Shown: positions 9,414 through 18,046, counted from the stretch's first letter. The stretch is DNA of 64,000 nucleotides from Promethearchaeia archaeon (GCA_029856155.1 JAHQWL010000096.1:17140-81139); one strand, 5' to 3'. Notes: generated from the sequence alone by a model not told the origin. Numbers and translations are program-made.

Positions 9414-10388
9414 ATGATATTCAATTCTTTACCACCAGAAGGATATCCCGAAGGATATCACTTAGGACCATCTCTAGTTCTTTGGTTAATATTAATAGCC
9501 CTACAAATGTTCTATGGCACATTTTTACTACTTCAAGCATACAAATCACATTTGATCAATGAAAAAGAAATTTATAGGGGAACTGGCTTTCTTTGTGTTG
9601 GAGGAGGATTCCTTTTTTTATTAATGCAGATTGGAGTTTTTATGCCTGAGGATTATTTCTTATACTATTTTGGCGGATGCATTGTTTTATTAGCTTTAGA
9701 CACATTTTATTTCTATTATTGGGAAAAAAATTTAGTCAATTTGAAGAAAATACCCACATTAATCATTTTAATTAATTTTTCAATATACATTATCACTTTT
9801 CTTATAATATTATTGTTTAGGGTCTCGCCAATTGTATTTATTTCTTTAATAGAGATGTTAACTATATTTTCAGGTTTATTAGCTAATTGTTTCATAATTA
9901 TTTTTGTATTCTTATTTACGAGAAGGGTAAAAGGAACACTTAGAAAAAAAGGTATATTGTTAATCATTGGAAGTAGTAGCTTTTTCTTAGGTCAATTTAT
10001 CGACCATCCACCAGGGATGTTCTTATTTCCCAGCTTATTTATTCTTTTAAGCCCACTGGTTTTTATGATTAGTTTTAGCTTTATTTTTTTTGGTATCAAA
10101 GGGATCGCAGATAACGTGTCTTCGTACTATAACCAAGTACACATTTGCCTTGTTCACCGTGGAAAAATAACGGCGGAAAGATCCATCTATTATTGCCCTA
10201 AATGTTCCACGATTTACTGTCAAGATTGTTACGAGCAAGTTGTCAGGCATGATGGCTGCTGGAATTGCGGAGAACGTGGAAAGGACATGTCAAAAGTTAA
10301 ATCAGAGGAACGATTAAAAGACGAAGAAATAATAGTGAAAGATGGAAGCAAAGAAACCCCTAAAAAGATTAATAATCACAAATTATAA
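9414..10388 (+). CDS. Seven-helix-like membrane protein with C-terminal RING/B-box-like zinc domain
   Basis: A 324-residue protein that I do not recognise as a named family. The first 235 residues contain about seven hydrophobic helices. The cytosolic tail carries C-x2-H-x12-C-x2-C-x4-C-x2-C-x9-C-x2-C between about residues 243 and 285. This spacing suggests a treble-clef, RING or B-box-like fold binding two zinc ions. A charged, Lys/Glu-rich tail follows. It stands alone, divergent from metV and convergent with the next gene. A sensor or adaptor role is possible but is inference. Confidence 0.65.
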   Translation: MIFNSLPPEGYPEGYHLGPSLVLWLILIALQMFYGTFLLLQAYKSHLINEKEIYRGTGFLCVGGGFLFLLMQIGVFMPEDYFLYYFGGCIVLLALDTFYFYYWEKNLVNLKKIPTLIILINFSIYIITFLIILLFRVSPIVFISLIEMLTIFSGLLANCFIIIFVFLFTRRVKGTLRKKGILLIIGSSSFFLGQFIDHPPGMFLFPSLFILLSPLVFMISFSFIFFGIKGIADNVSSYYNQVHICLVHRGKITAERSIYYCPKCSTIYCQDCYEQVVRHDGCWNCGERGKDMSKVKSEERLKDEEIIVKDGSKETPKKINNHKL

Positions 10389-10420
10389 TGCATAAAGCTT
10401 AAAAAAATAAAATATTGAAT

Positions 10421-10879
10421 TCATAATGGAAAGACTTCACTTGGAAATGAATAATAGTCTTGGCCATTCTTTTGAACTAACTGAATTTGCTGATCTGCAA
10501 TCAATTCTGATAGAATCAATTCATATTTTTTCTTTATATACCTTTTAAAAGAAGAGGGATTTATTTTTTCATTTACATTCTTTAGTAGCGCATTAGCAGT
10601 ATACGAATTCTTAGCATTTGTCTTTAAAAAATTAAAGATCTCTTTCTTAGAAGTTGTGTAATAATCTTCGGTTTTTTTCTTGAAAGAAATTTTTCCTTTA
10701 ATAAAGAGATAAACTAACAAAGAAATCACAAATGTCAAAATGTATGATAAAATTTGATATAATAAATCATTATAAATTATCCCTATCATGATAAAAATGA
10801 AGTCTATTATACTAAGAGTAATAGAAAATAATGCAAACCCTAAATCCCACTCAGTATATTCTCTTCTAATTCGAGTCAA
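10421..10879 (-). CDS. Small two-helix membrane protein with C-terminal helical (winged-helix-like) domain
   Basis: A 152-residue protein of unknown function. Two or three membrane segments occupy about residues 15-65. The soluble C-terminal half (about 75-150) has alternating helices, ending QLVQKNGQDYYSFPSE, which resembles the wing of a small winged-helix domain. The start is TTG, with GGTGA immediately upstream as ribosome binding site. Confidence 0.55.
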   Translation of the reverse strand: MTRIRREYTEWDLGFALFSITLSIIDFIFIMIGIIYNDLLYQILSYILTFVISLLVYLFIKGKISFKKKTEDYYTTSKKEIFNFLKTNAKNSYTANALLKNVNEKINPSSFKRYIKKKYELILSELIADQQIQLVQKNGQDYYSFPSEVFPL

Positions 10880-11268
10880 CTCACCGGAAATTTATCATCA
10901 CCTTTAATGATTAGAAATGTTAAATAATTTGAATTTATTGTTATAATCTTTCCTTTCATGGTAAAAGTAAAATTTTGAGTATATAAATATTTACATGGAA
11001 TAAAGAAATTACTCAGATAATCGGGAGACTTTGAAAAATTATACGCAATCTCTAAGGAATAAAAATAATAGGAATCTAGAAGAATTTTTGTATGTTTGAA
11101 ATATTTAATGACTTTTATGTCGAAATGTCCATATTGTAATAATGAATATTAATAGGGAAAATTAAGAATCTAATTCATAAAATAAGCTGAAATAAAATTT
11201 GAAAAATTTATAAAGGAAACACTTTCTCGGCTTCTTTCTCATCAAATTTTAATCTCAACTAAAGCTTC
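10880..11268. other. 389-base intergenic stretch with relics
   Basis: No full gene is visible. On the plus strand, 11108-11152 is a 14-codon micro-ORF ending in a CPYC knuckle, like the first lines of a zinc-ribbon gene. On the minus strand, 11208-11258 is a relic of the 89-residue family described separately. The rest is AT-rich and unremarkable. Confidence 0.5.
11208..11258 (-). pseudogene. Relic of the 89-residue small-protein family (C-terminus only)
   Basis: Minus-strand codons read RLKFDEKEAEKVFPL then a stop, nearly identical to the C-terminal RELEFDEKEAEQVFPL of the gene at 12349-12618. An in-frame TAG closes the frame upstream, so only about 15 codons survive. The nucleotide match over this stretch is close, indicating fairly recent loss. 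Confidence 0.7.
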
Positions 11269-12186
11269 TTACATTATTTCTCTGTTAAAGATCTCAAGTG
11301 AATCCTGTAGGTCAGGACTTTCTACTACTATAACCATTTTTTTAACACCCAAATTTTCAACTTTCTGTATTTTTTCTTTAATATCCTCAGAAGTACCCAT
11401 AAATAGGTATTTCATGTGGGATTCTAAGATTTCTCTTTCTCTTCTTAGACTTTCAAGACTTTCCTGACTGTCTACTATTGTAACATTAGAGAAAAGAGAG
11501 ATCTCGAACTCCGAAGGATCACGGTTGTACTTCTTTAGTTTTTCTTTAATTGTAGAAATACTATCTCTCAATACTTCTTGTTGTTGTACATCTAAATAGG
11601 GTAAGTTTATTCCATCTGCTTCTCTACAAGCAATATCAATCATTCTCTTTCCATTTGTTCCTATTACGATCTGCGGGTACGGTTTCTGAATGGATTTAGG
11701 AAAATTCCTATGTCTTTCCAGTTTCCAAAAATTACCCACAAAGTTAGTTTCATCTTCAGTAAATATCTTCTTATAGATGGTCAGTGATTCCTCTATCTCA
11801 TCAACTCTTCTCTTTGGTGTGTGAAATGGGTAACCATACGCCATATATTCTTCAGCATACCATCCTGCCCCTAACCATAATAAAACTCGCCCATTAGAAA
11901 TATGATCTAAAGTCAGTATAACTTTAGCTAAATAAGCTGGATTACGAAAGGAGTTACACAACACAATATGACCTAATTTGATTTTGTTAGTTTGCGTTGC
12001 TAAAGCTGCTAATAGTGTATTAGCCTCTAGAAAGGTTTCTTTTTTTTCTTGAGTGTCATCAAAACCTAATAAATGATCAGTAACATGAACAGATTCAAAC
12101 TCTAATCCTTCAAGTCTCACCGTTAGATCCCTAATTTCAGGATAGGTACGATATGAAGGATTTCTTACACAATACCCAAATCTCAT
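11269..12186 (-). CDS. LLM-class (luciferase-like) F420- or flavin-dependent oxidoreductase
   Basis: A 305-residue TIM-barrel oxidoreductase. The N-terminus MRFGYCVRN, the VTDHLLG segment, the KIKLGHIVLCNSFRNPAYLAK segment and the LWLGAGWYAEEYMAYG segment are typical of LLM-class F420-dependent enzymes, followed by RRVDEIEESL. Such enzymes reduce or oxidise small organics with F420 or FMN. Archaea of this type use F420, consistent with the FrhB homologue at 35.9 kb. It is monocistronic and the substrate is unknown. Confidence 0.85.
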   Translation of the reverse strand: MRFGYCVRNPSYRTYPEIRDLTVRLEGLEFESVHVTDHLLGFDDTQEKKETFLEANTLLAALATQTNKIKLGHIVLCNSFRNPAYLAKVILTLDHISNGRVLLWLGAGWYAEEYMAYGYPFHTPKRRVDEIEESLTIYKKIFTEDETNFVGNFWKLERHRNFPKSIQKPYPQIVIGTNGKRMIDIACREADGINLPYLDVQQQEVLRDSISTIKEKLKKYNRDPSEFEISLFSNVTIVDSQESLESLRREREILESHMKYLFMGTSEDIKEKIQKVENLGVKKMVIVVESPDLQDSLEIFNREIM

Positions 12187-12348
12187 AGGCTTAAAAAAAA
12201 CCTAAAAATATTAAATCTTATTATTTTCGTCAAAACACGCAAATATAAACCCATTAGGCTGAAGTATTATATTTCAAATGATCTGTGAGATCATACAGTG
12301 AAAAATTATAGAGAATGCAAAAAACACTAAAAATAAAAGTTAGAAAGA

Positions 12349-12618
12349 TTATAAAGGAAAAACTTGCTCGGCTTCTTTCTCGTCAAATTCTAACTCGCGC
12401 AATCGGATACGGATCTCACGGGGAGTAAAAGAAGTTTTTAACACTTCCAACACGTTATCATGTAAGGCTTTCAAATTATCCATCGCTGCTTGATAATAGA
12501 AATTTTTCTCATTAAAGTTTATAGCAACAATGTCGTTTAAGCCAGCGAGCGCCTCCCGAACATTCCTATAATAAGCCATTACATCATCCAATTTTTCTTC
12601 TTTTTCTATATGTCCCAT
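12349..12618 (-). CDS. Small helical protein, lineage-specific multi-copy family (intact copy)
   Basis: An 89-residue, charged, probably all-helical protein that I do not recognise. Its C-terminal 54 residues are matched at about 47 of 54 positions by the ORF at 17016-17222, and its last 15 by a relic at 11208-11258. GAGGGA lies just upstream of the ATG as a ribosome binding site, and a TATA-like box lies near 12671-12680. It points away from the 113-residue gene at 13211 across a 592-base gap. G+C is visibly higher than in the flanks, which suggests acquisition. Confidence 0.7.
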   Translation of the reverse strand: MGHIEKEEKLDDVMAYYRNVREALAGLNDIVAINFNEKNFYYQAAMDNLKALHDNVLEVLKTSFTPREIRIRLRELEFDEKEAEQVFPL

Positions 12619-13210
12619 TTTATTCCCTCAATCATTTACGTGTTTTACAATTATTGATAATAAATTTCGATATATAAAGGTGTCGCTTTTCGATCATAAC
12701 GTTGCGATGATACGATCAACCTTTTACATCAAACCGATCAGAATTTATGAATACAATCACAAATTTTAAGGATATGAAAAAAATATTTTGCATTATAATG
12801 CTGGTTTTTGGTTACGAAAAGTGTCGATTGTGATTGATTTAATCAATAAAACAAAAGTGAATGTCGGATGTTGATCATTTTTTTGTCGTTGAATGACTGA
12901 AAGGTTACTTTGTTCAATATATTTTGCTTTTTCCAGTCAATTACATTCCGAAATTGTTTCTTACATTCTAAATAAAAAATATGAAAAATTCATTACAACC
13001 CAAAAAGATCCCACAAGAGAATATGATCATTTTTTCGTCATTTTGTACATTTTAAAAATACAGAATGTTTTGTTTTGACAGATTCCGTACTTTTCATTGA
13101 GAATTATGACTGAAAACATTTAAATATGAGAGTGATAGTATAGTGATCAGTCAAAAAATATTAAAAATAAAAATAAATAAATCAAAAATGTTAGGATGTG
13201 ATAACGAAAA
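12619..13210. other. 592-base divergent intergenic region with repeated GATCA elements
   Basis: The region separates two outward-facing genes of the lineage-specific family. GATCA occurs on the plus strand at 12692, 12714, 12736, 12873, 13025 and 13145. Two occurrences are extended: TGATCA followed by a T run and GTC at 12872-12888 and 13024-13040. A weak hairpin, ATCAT (12693-12697) with ATGAT (12707-12711), brackets AACGTT. An open frame at 12893-13078 has no protein-like character. Confidence 0.5.
12671..12680 (-). promoter_or_regulatory. TATA-like box for the 89-residue gene
   Basis: On the minus strand the sequence is CCTTTATATA, about 53 bases upstream of the ATG at 12618. That is compatible with an archaeal TATA box and a short leader. 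The assignment is by pattern only. Confidence 0.35.
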
Positions 13211-13552
13211 ATGGAACCATTATCAAAAATAGAAGAAAAAGTTTCTAGGCTAACAGATATCCAAAGGACTGATATTTATGAATATGCGAAAAGGGTGAGT
13301 AAGGAGACTCTGGAAGAAATATGTCCCGCGCTATTACGGTTGGCATTAGATTCTGAGCGGGGGATGCTCAAAAACCAGTTAGGTAATGTAATTTTTCATC
13401 TTCAGAAAAATGAAAGAATTAATACAGTAATTGGGCTTCAGAAGTTGCTTGATGCAGGTTTGATAGTTAATCCTGATGAGATGTTCAAGATTCTTGAGAG
13501 TTCTGAAGCGGATGCTCAGGAATTAGCCAAAAAAATTAAAGGGGTTTTGTAA
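13211..13552 (+). CDS. Small helical protein, possible partner of the 89-residue family
   Basis: A 113-residue charged helical protein, unrecognised. The segment ERINTVIGLQKLLDAG (about residues 76-91) recurs as a relic immediately upstream of the truncated 89-residue homologue at 17 kb. The two families are therefore linked at two loci. The start is ATG at 13211. An oligo-T tract follows the stop directly. Codon use is less AT-biased than in neighbouring genes. No function can be assigned. Confidence 0.65.
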   Translation: MEPLSKIEEKVSRLTDIQRTDIYEYAKRVSKETLEEICPALLRLALDSERGMLKNQLGNVIFHLQKNERINTVIGLQKLLDAGLIVNPDEMFKILESSEADAQELAKKIKGVL

Positions 13553-13556
13553 ATTC

Positions 13557-13565
13557 TTTTTTTTT
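13557..13565 (+). terminator. T9 terminator
   Basis: Nine uninterrupted T residues begin four bases after the stop of the 113-residue gene, as in intrinsic archaeal terminators. Confidence 0.5.
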
Positions 13566-13702
13566 CAAGACCTTTAATAGATTATTTTTAATCTAGTTTT
13601 TATTATAGGTAAGAGGATAAATATTATTATTGAAAAATCTTACTTTAACATAAGACCTAAATTTGGATTTTTTTTGTCAAATTCTTTTAGCTTTTATTAA
13701 AG

Positions 13703-14983
13703 ATGTCAGATTTCCTAAAAAAATTAGCAGATTTAAACACAAGAGATGCAAGATTAAATAATATTATTGATGAGTGTAATAAGAAGCTTAAAGTAAATCC
13801 TAACTCAATTGAGTTATTAATTCAATTAGCAGAAGCTTATAATTTAACTGGCCAATATAAAAAAGCTGTACTATTATGTAAAGAAATTCTAAAATTAAAA
13901 CGAGATTATAAACCTGCCTTGAATAACCTGTTCTTTGCATATGATCGGCTCGAGAGTTTTGATCAAGCATTAAAGATTTTTAAAAGATATTTAGAAGAAT
14001 TCAATTTAGAAAAAAAAGAAGAATTACAGAGACTTTCTTTCTCTATTTATCTCAAAAATTATTTTAAAGATAATAAAGATGAACCATTTTTAGAAATTCA
14101 CCTACCCCCCCATTACCCTTCAAAAGTAATAGATATAAATTTCAGTACTTCATTTCATTTCTCTAAAATTGGATGGTCCTCGCACAATTCTGATATTCTT
14201 AGAATTACATTAGAAAAGTATCCTCAAGATATTGAATTATGGAATTCTCTAGGATTTAGTTATTTTTCTATGGAAAAATATGATGATGCTAAAAATGCAT
14301 TTGATAAAGCTTTAGAGATTGATGACAAAAATATCATGACTCATTACCTTCTAGGTTCTTTTTATTTGAAAAATAAAGAACCTGAAAAAGCGAAAATAGA
14401 GTTTATTTCTGTTATTATCCATTTACCTGTATCATGGAATAGAGGTATTTCATTGATAGAAGAATCTTCTCAAAATCTTACTTTAAACATACAAGCATTG
14501 AATAAATTAGGAGAAGCTTATATTAAATGTGGAGAATATGAAGAAGCAATTAAAGATTTATTAAAAGCTTTAACTTTGACTAAACTATCATTTCCTTCAA
14601 TAACAACTCTTTTTGTAAGATCTTCAAAGAGTTTTGTCTTGTCATATATATATAAGAATTTAGGTATTGCTTATTATTCTTTAGATGATATTAAAAAGGC
14701 TCTAAAGATGTTTAAGAGAGCATTAAAACATGATCCTGAAAATGTTGAGATTTTAGAATGTTTAGGAGAGATATATTTTGACATGAAAAAGTATAAAAAT
14801 GCATCTGAAGTTTTTCAACATGTTGCAGGAATCAAACCAGAAGATCCTCGGGGTTGGCATATGCTATCTAAATCATATTATAACAGTAGTAGGACTGAAA
14901 ATGCTAAAGAAGCAAATTTAAAATGTTTAGGACTTGATCCTAACTATAAACCAGCATTAGAATTACGTAAGGAACTAATTTGA
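13703..14983 (+). CDS. TPR-repeat protein
   Basis: A 426-residue protein of tandem tetratricopeptide repeats. Clear TPR units include PNSIELLIQLAEAYNLTGQY (about 32-65), ELWNSLGFSYFSMEKYDDAK (about 178-210), a unit near 265-300 (LNKLGEAYIKCGEYEEAIK), and three consecutive units from about 320 to 420. A non-TPR linker at about 115-165 separates the first group. Such proteins scaffold other proteins. There is no signal peptide. It stands alone on the plus strand. Confidence 0.85.
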   Translation: MSDFLKKLADLNTRDARLNNIIDECNKKLKVNPNSIELLIQLAEAYNLTGQYKKAVLLCKEILKLKRDYKPALNNLFFAYDRLESFDQALKIFKRYLEEFNLEKKEELQRLSFSIYLKNYFKDNKDEPFLEIHLPPHYPSKVIDINFSTSFHFSKIGWSSHNSDILRITLEKYPQDIELWNSLGFSYFSMEKYDDAKNAFDKALEIDDKNIMTHYLLGSFYLKNKEPEKAKIEFISVIIHLPVSWNRGISLIEESSQNLTLNIQALNKLGEAYIKCGEYEEAIKDLLKALTLTKLSFPSITTLFVRSSKSFVLSYIYKNLGIAYYSLDDIKKALKMFKRALKHDPENVEILECLGEIYFDMKKYKNASEVFQHVAGIKPEDPRGWHMLSKSYYNSSRTENAKEANLKCLGLDPNYKPALELRKELI

Positions 14984-15050
14984 GTTTAGTCTGAATTCTT
15001 AAAGAAAGATACAAATGAAATTTAGAAGTAAGAATAATAAAAGTTGTATT

Positions 15051-16145
15051 TTAGTTCGCGTTGAGTTTAATAATTTCTTCTTTTGATAAAAGATATCCAT
15101 GGTTTGATTTCCATACTAAAATGTAATTGAATAAGAAGCTGAGAATGTAAGGTAACTTGGTAAATGGTCCAAATTTGATAAATTCCTTTGAATTATATGA
15201 TTTACAGATTTTAATAAAATCATAATTCTCTAATATATTTCTATGACTTGCAAGGGGACCTTTGCTAGATATAAAATTGAATGTAGTTTTTTTATTGAGT
15301 GCAATTTTACATAAAGTTTTTTGCTTTTTAAGCAGAAATTCATTTTCATTGAAAACTAATTGATTATTTTTATAAGATGTTCTTTTTACCATACTAAAAA
15401 TTTGAACAACTACAACAATAGCATAGGCTACACCACAAGAATAAATTACTAATGGAACTACTAAATTATTAACGAAAAGAGATATTATATAATTTAATAG
15501 ATAACAGAAAATAGGAATTAAAATTAACACAACCGAGTATATTACCTTTAACTTTTTTAATTGTTTTAATTTTACAACCGAAATTTCATACATTTGGGGA
15601 AATTGGAAATTAGTTTCATTACATATTTGTTTCAACCTTTCTTCAACCTTTCCATAGTAAAAATATATGGATTCGATAATATTTTGAAGTGTATGCATAT
15701 TAGGGACATTTTTTATTGAAATTTTTTTGGGAATTAAATCATTAGTCACGAATTCAATTGTTCCAGAATCAAAATTTTTATCAAAAAACCTTTTACGAAA
15801 AACAATACCCCTAAAAGAATTTAAAGGGTAGGAATGTACATTTTTTAAAGGTAAAGGAGATTTATCATAATGATACACATAGAGATTTATATTTGTTAAA
15901 AGAAAGTAACATATTTTTTTTTCATCTTTAATATTGAAACGAATTAGAGTTGGATTAATTACTATAAGTGATACACTTATCGCAAGAATACTTATAAGTA
16001 AATCATCTAAAGCATATATAAGTAAGACTGAAAAAAAAACATCTAAACCTCCCACCATTAAAGATATAGAAAAAATCATTGCTTTTTTATTCACAATTTT
16101 TGGAGATTTATATAAAATAATTTCATCCTCATCGATTCTTTGCAA
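15051..16145 (-). CDS. Four-helix membrane protein with PH-like domain
   Basis: A 364-residue protein with two membrane hairpins (about 20-65 and 195-250). Between the hairpins, roughly 75-165, the pattern FRGIVFRKRFFDKNFDSGT, IEFVTNDLIPKKISIKNVP and a terminal amphipathic helix resembles bacterial PH (bPH) domains of YdbT-like membrane proteins. A second basic, beta-rich region follows the second hairpin. I see no catalytic motif. Confidence 0.5.
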   Translation of the reverse strand: MQRIDEDEIILYKSPKIVNKKAMIFSISLMVGGLDVFFSVLLIYALDDLLISILAISVSLIVINPTLIRFNIKDEKKICYFLLTNINLYVYHYDKSPLPLKNVHSYPLNSFRGIVFRKRFFDKNFDSGTIEFVTNDLIPKKISIKNVPNMHTLQNIIESIYFYYGKVEERLKQICNETNFQFPQMYEISVVKLKQLKKLKVIYSVVLILIPIFCYLLNYIISLFVNNLVVPLVIYSCGVAYAIVVVVQIFSMVKRTSYKNNQLVFNENEFLLKKQKTLCKIALNKKTTFNFISSKGPLASHRNILENYDFIKICKSYNSKEFIKFGPFTKLPYILSFLFNYILVWKSNHGYLLSKEEIIKLNAN

Positions 16146-16238
16146 TAGAATATCAGGGATAATGATTTCTCACCAAATTCTTTTGTTAAAAACTTAGAAT
16201 TTTTTTAAAGTCTTTTTTGTTTATTATATTTAAATTTT

Positions 16239-16856
16239 TTATATATCTTGATTCTCAATAGACTTCCCACATTTACTGCAAAAGCTCGCATTAAGGGAAA
16301 TTTTTTTTCCACAAAAGGGACATATACTTTTGGGAGCGACTTCTGAAAGAGGAACAACATTTTGAGTTCTGCCTCTCCTTCCAGCTTCTGAATATGACAG
16401 AAAAGAACCCATTCCTATCGCTAGAGTTCCTCCCATAATCGGGCCAATAGCACCAAATCCTGGATTTAGAGAACTCCAAATGCCATATGGGAAGTTTCCA
16501 TTATAAGTATAAAAATCTAATGATATTAATGACACTATTGTTCCACCTAAAATAAAACCACCGCACCATATCCATAAATTCCCTATATTTTTATTTTCGA
16601 AGTACTTACGGTGGTATAAGTACCCAGTTAGTATTAATATCATTGAAAATGCCAATACCACTATGGTTATGCTTATTCCAGTAATAAGAATTACTTTATC
16701 ATTAATAAATTCAATTTGATTACTAGAACTTCTTTGAAAAACTAATCCCCACATCCAAATGCTAAAATATGTATAAAGAGTAGCAATTGGAGTTAATATT
16801 CCAACTAGGGCTAGTATTCCGCTAAAAAAGGGAAATAACCACCAATATTTTTTCAT
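16239..16856 (-). CDS. Four-helix membrane protein with C-terminal zinc ribbon
   Basis: A 205-residue protein: about four transmembrane segments in residues 1-155, a short linker, then a zinc ribbon with CPFC near residue 178 and CSKC near residue 192. This resembles small archaeal membrane proteins with a cytosolic double-knuckle. The function is unknown. It is divergent from the truncated family copy at 17 kb. Confidence 0.65.
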   Translation of the reverse strand: MKKYWWLFPFFSGILALVGILTPIATLYTYFSIWMWGLVFQRSSSNQIEFINDKVILITGISITIVVLAFSMILILTGYLYHRKYFENKNIGNLWIWCGGFILGGTIVSLISLDFYTYNGNFPYGIWSSLNPGFGAIGPIMGGTLAIGMGSFLSYSEAGRRGRTQNVVPLSEVAPKSICPFCGKKISLNASFCSKCGKSIENQDI

Positions 16857-16995
16857 TTTAACAACACTCTAATTATGATTACTGGATTTTTATAATTCAA
16901 AATAATTCAATTAATGTTTTTAATATAAAATTTTCTGTGATATATATATAAATTCTACTATATAAAGAAAAAATTGTCACTAGGGAGACTTAGAG

Positions 16996-17034
16996 GAAGC
17001 ATATTAGTACGGTGATTGGGCTTCAAAAACTTGT
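16996..17034 (+). pseudogene. Relic of the 113-residue gene fused to a truncated 89-residue homologue
   Basis: Codons read RKHISTVIGLQKLV then TGA, matching ERINTVIGLQKLL of the gene at 13211. Only about 13 codons remain. The frame breaks and, within about 15 bases, continues into the homologue of the 89-residue gene in a different frame. It looks like a deletion junction joining the two family members. Confidence 0.55.
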
Positions 17035-17048
17035 CTGAAATTTTAAAC

Positions 17049-17222
17049 ATGTATTTTAACGAGAAGGACTTCTATCATCAAGCAGCGAGGGATAATTTGA
17101 AAGCTTTACATGATAATGTGTTAGAAGTGCTAAAAGCTTCTTTTACTCCTCGGGAGATTCGGATGCGATTGCGGGAGTTAGAGTTTGACGAGAAGGAAGC
17201 CGAGAAAGTGTTTCTTTTATAA
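17049..17222 (+). CDS. Truncated copy of the 89-residue small-protein family
   Basis: 57 codons from ATG 17049 read MYFNEKDFYHQAARDNLKAL and onward, ending EKEAEKVFLL, aligned to residues 35-89 of the intact copy at 12349-12618. The open frame extends back to TTG 17016, but that stretch lacks homology and lies over the relic of the other gene. The N-terminal third is missing. It may still be expressed or may be decaying. Confidence 0.6.
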   Translation: MYFNEKDFYHQAARDNLKALHDNVLEVLKASFTPREIRMRLRELEFDEKEAEKVFLL

Positions 17223-17299
17223 ATTGATTGCATTTTATCTTTAGCATATTTTTTGAACTTACTCTTTTTATAGCTTAATTTTAATTATTTATCTCAAGA

Positions 17300-17446
17300 G
17301 TGGATTATCCTGTCCCGAACTTAGGTTGCCATAATTACAATCAGTATACCCGGCAAAATTTAGGATCCAGTTCAACTCAGTGGCTCAATAATAGATTGTT
17401 TGATTTAGGTTGTGTACACCGGCTTTTTTCTTTCCTCCAAGTTTAA
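17300..17446 (+). other. Orphan 48-codon open frame in a higher-G+C patch
   Basis: GTG at 17300 opens a frame reading VDYPVPNLGCHNYNQYTRQN onward to TAA at 17444-17446. The patch from about 17300 to 17425 is richer in G+C than its flanks and contains the palindrome GTGTACAC at 17412-17419 followed by a T-rich run. It could be a microprotein, a coding relic or a small RNA with a terminator. I cannot distinguish these. Confidence 0.2.
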
Positions 17447-17502
17447 TAACTTAAATATTATCGAAAATTACACTAGTTAAATCCAAATGTATATAGTAAA
17501 AG

Positions 17503-17742
17503 ATGTTTATGAAGGAAGAAGAAATCATTGAGGAATTAAAAAAATTAGGAGAAAAAGTTGGTAGTAATATAAGAATTAATCAAGATATTCGTACTATTCT
17601 TATGGTTATAATGATATCCCTTGTGCTTTTCATGGTTTTGTTGTTAATAAGTTTTCCTGACCCTTTCATTGCCTCTTTTATACTCATAGTTCCTTTGTTT
17701 GTAGGAATATATGAAATATTGAGAAGAAGGGGTTGGATCTAA
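17503..17742 (+). CDS. Small two-helix membrane protein
   Basis: A 79-residue protein with a charged N-terminal helix (KEEEIIEELKKLGEKVG) followed by two hydrophobic segments (about 29-48 and 51-70) and a basic end, RRRGWI. The start is ATG 17503, or ATG 17509. It is unrecognised; size and hydropathy are the only evidence. Confidence 0.5.
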   Translation: MFMKEEEIIEELKKLGEKVGSNIRINQDIRTILMVIMISLVLFMVLLLISFPDPFIASFILIVPLFVGIYEILRRRGWI

Positions 17743-18046
17743 ATGAAAAAGACTTGGTGTCTTATTTATTGTCAATCAATACCTATTCATTTTTCCTAAT
17801 TTTATTTAATTATCCACAAGTGGGACATTCTGGATTTAAATCAGCCATAGTAATTCTAAATGGAATGATTTAGCAGGAATTAATAGATTTAAAGCAATTT
17901 CTTTAAATATCAATATTAATTACTTGTAAAATTAATTAATTATGCTTTATTTGAATTTGAAAAAGTGTTTTAGATGAATAATGAAATGTTAAATAAAGCT
18001 AAAAAAGGGCATCTTGAGGCAATATATTTCCGAAATTTTCTATTAA
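17743..18046. other. Intergenic stretch, nothing clear
   Basis: An AT-rich gap. A minus-strand 12-codon micro-ORF (17810-17848) reads MADLNPECPTCG and stops, resembling the beginning of a zinc-ribbon gene. An open frame from 17974 has a plausible opening but then runs antisense to the next gene, so I do not call it. Confidence 0.4.

Noticed and set aside
12893..13078. 61-codon plus-strand frame between the two small genes
   Set aside because: Its composition is not protein-like, it overlaps the repeated GATCA elements, and it has no ribosome binding site.
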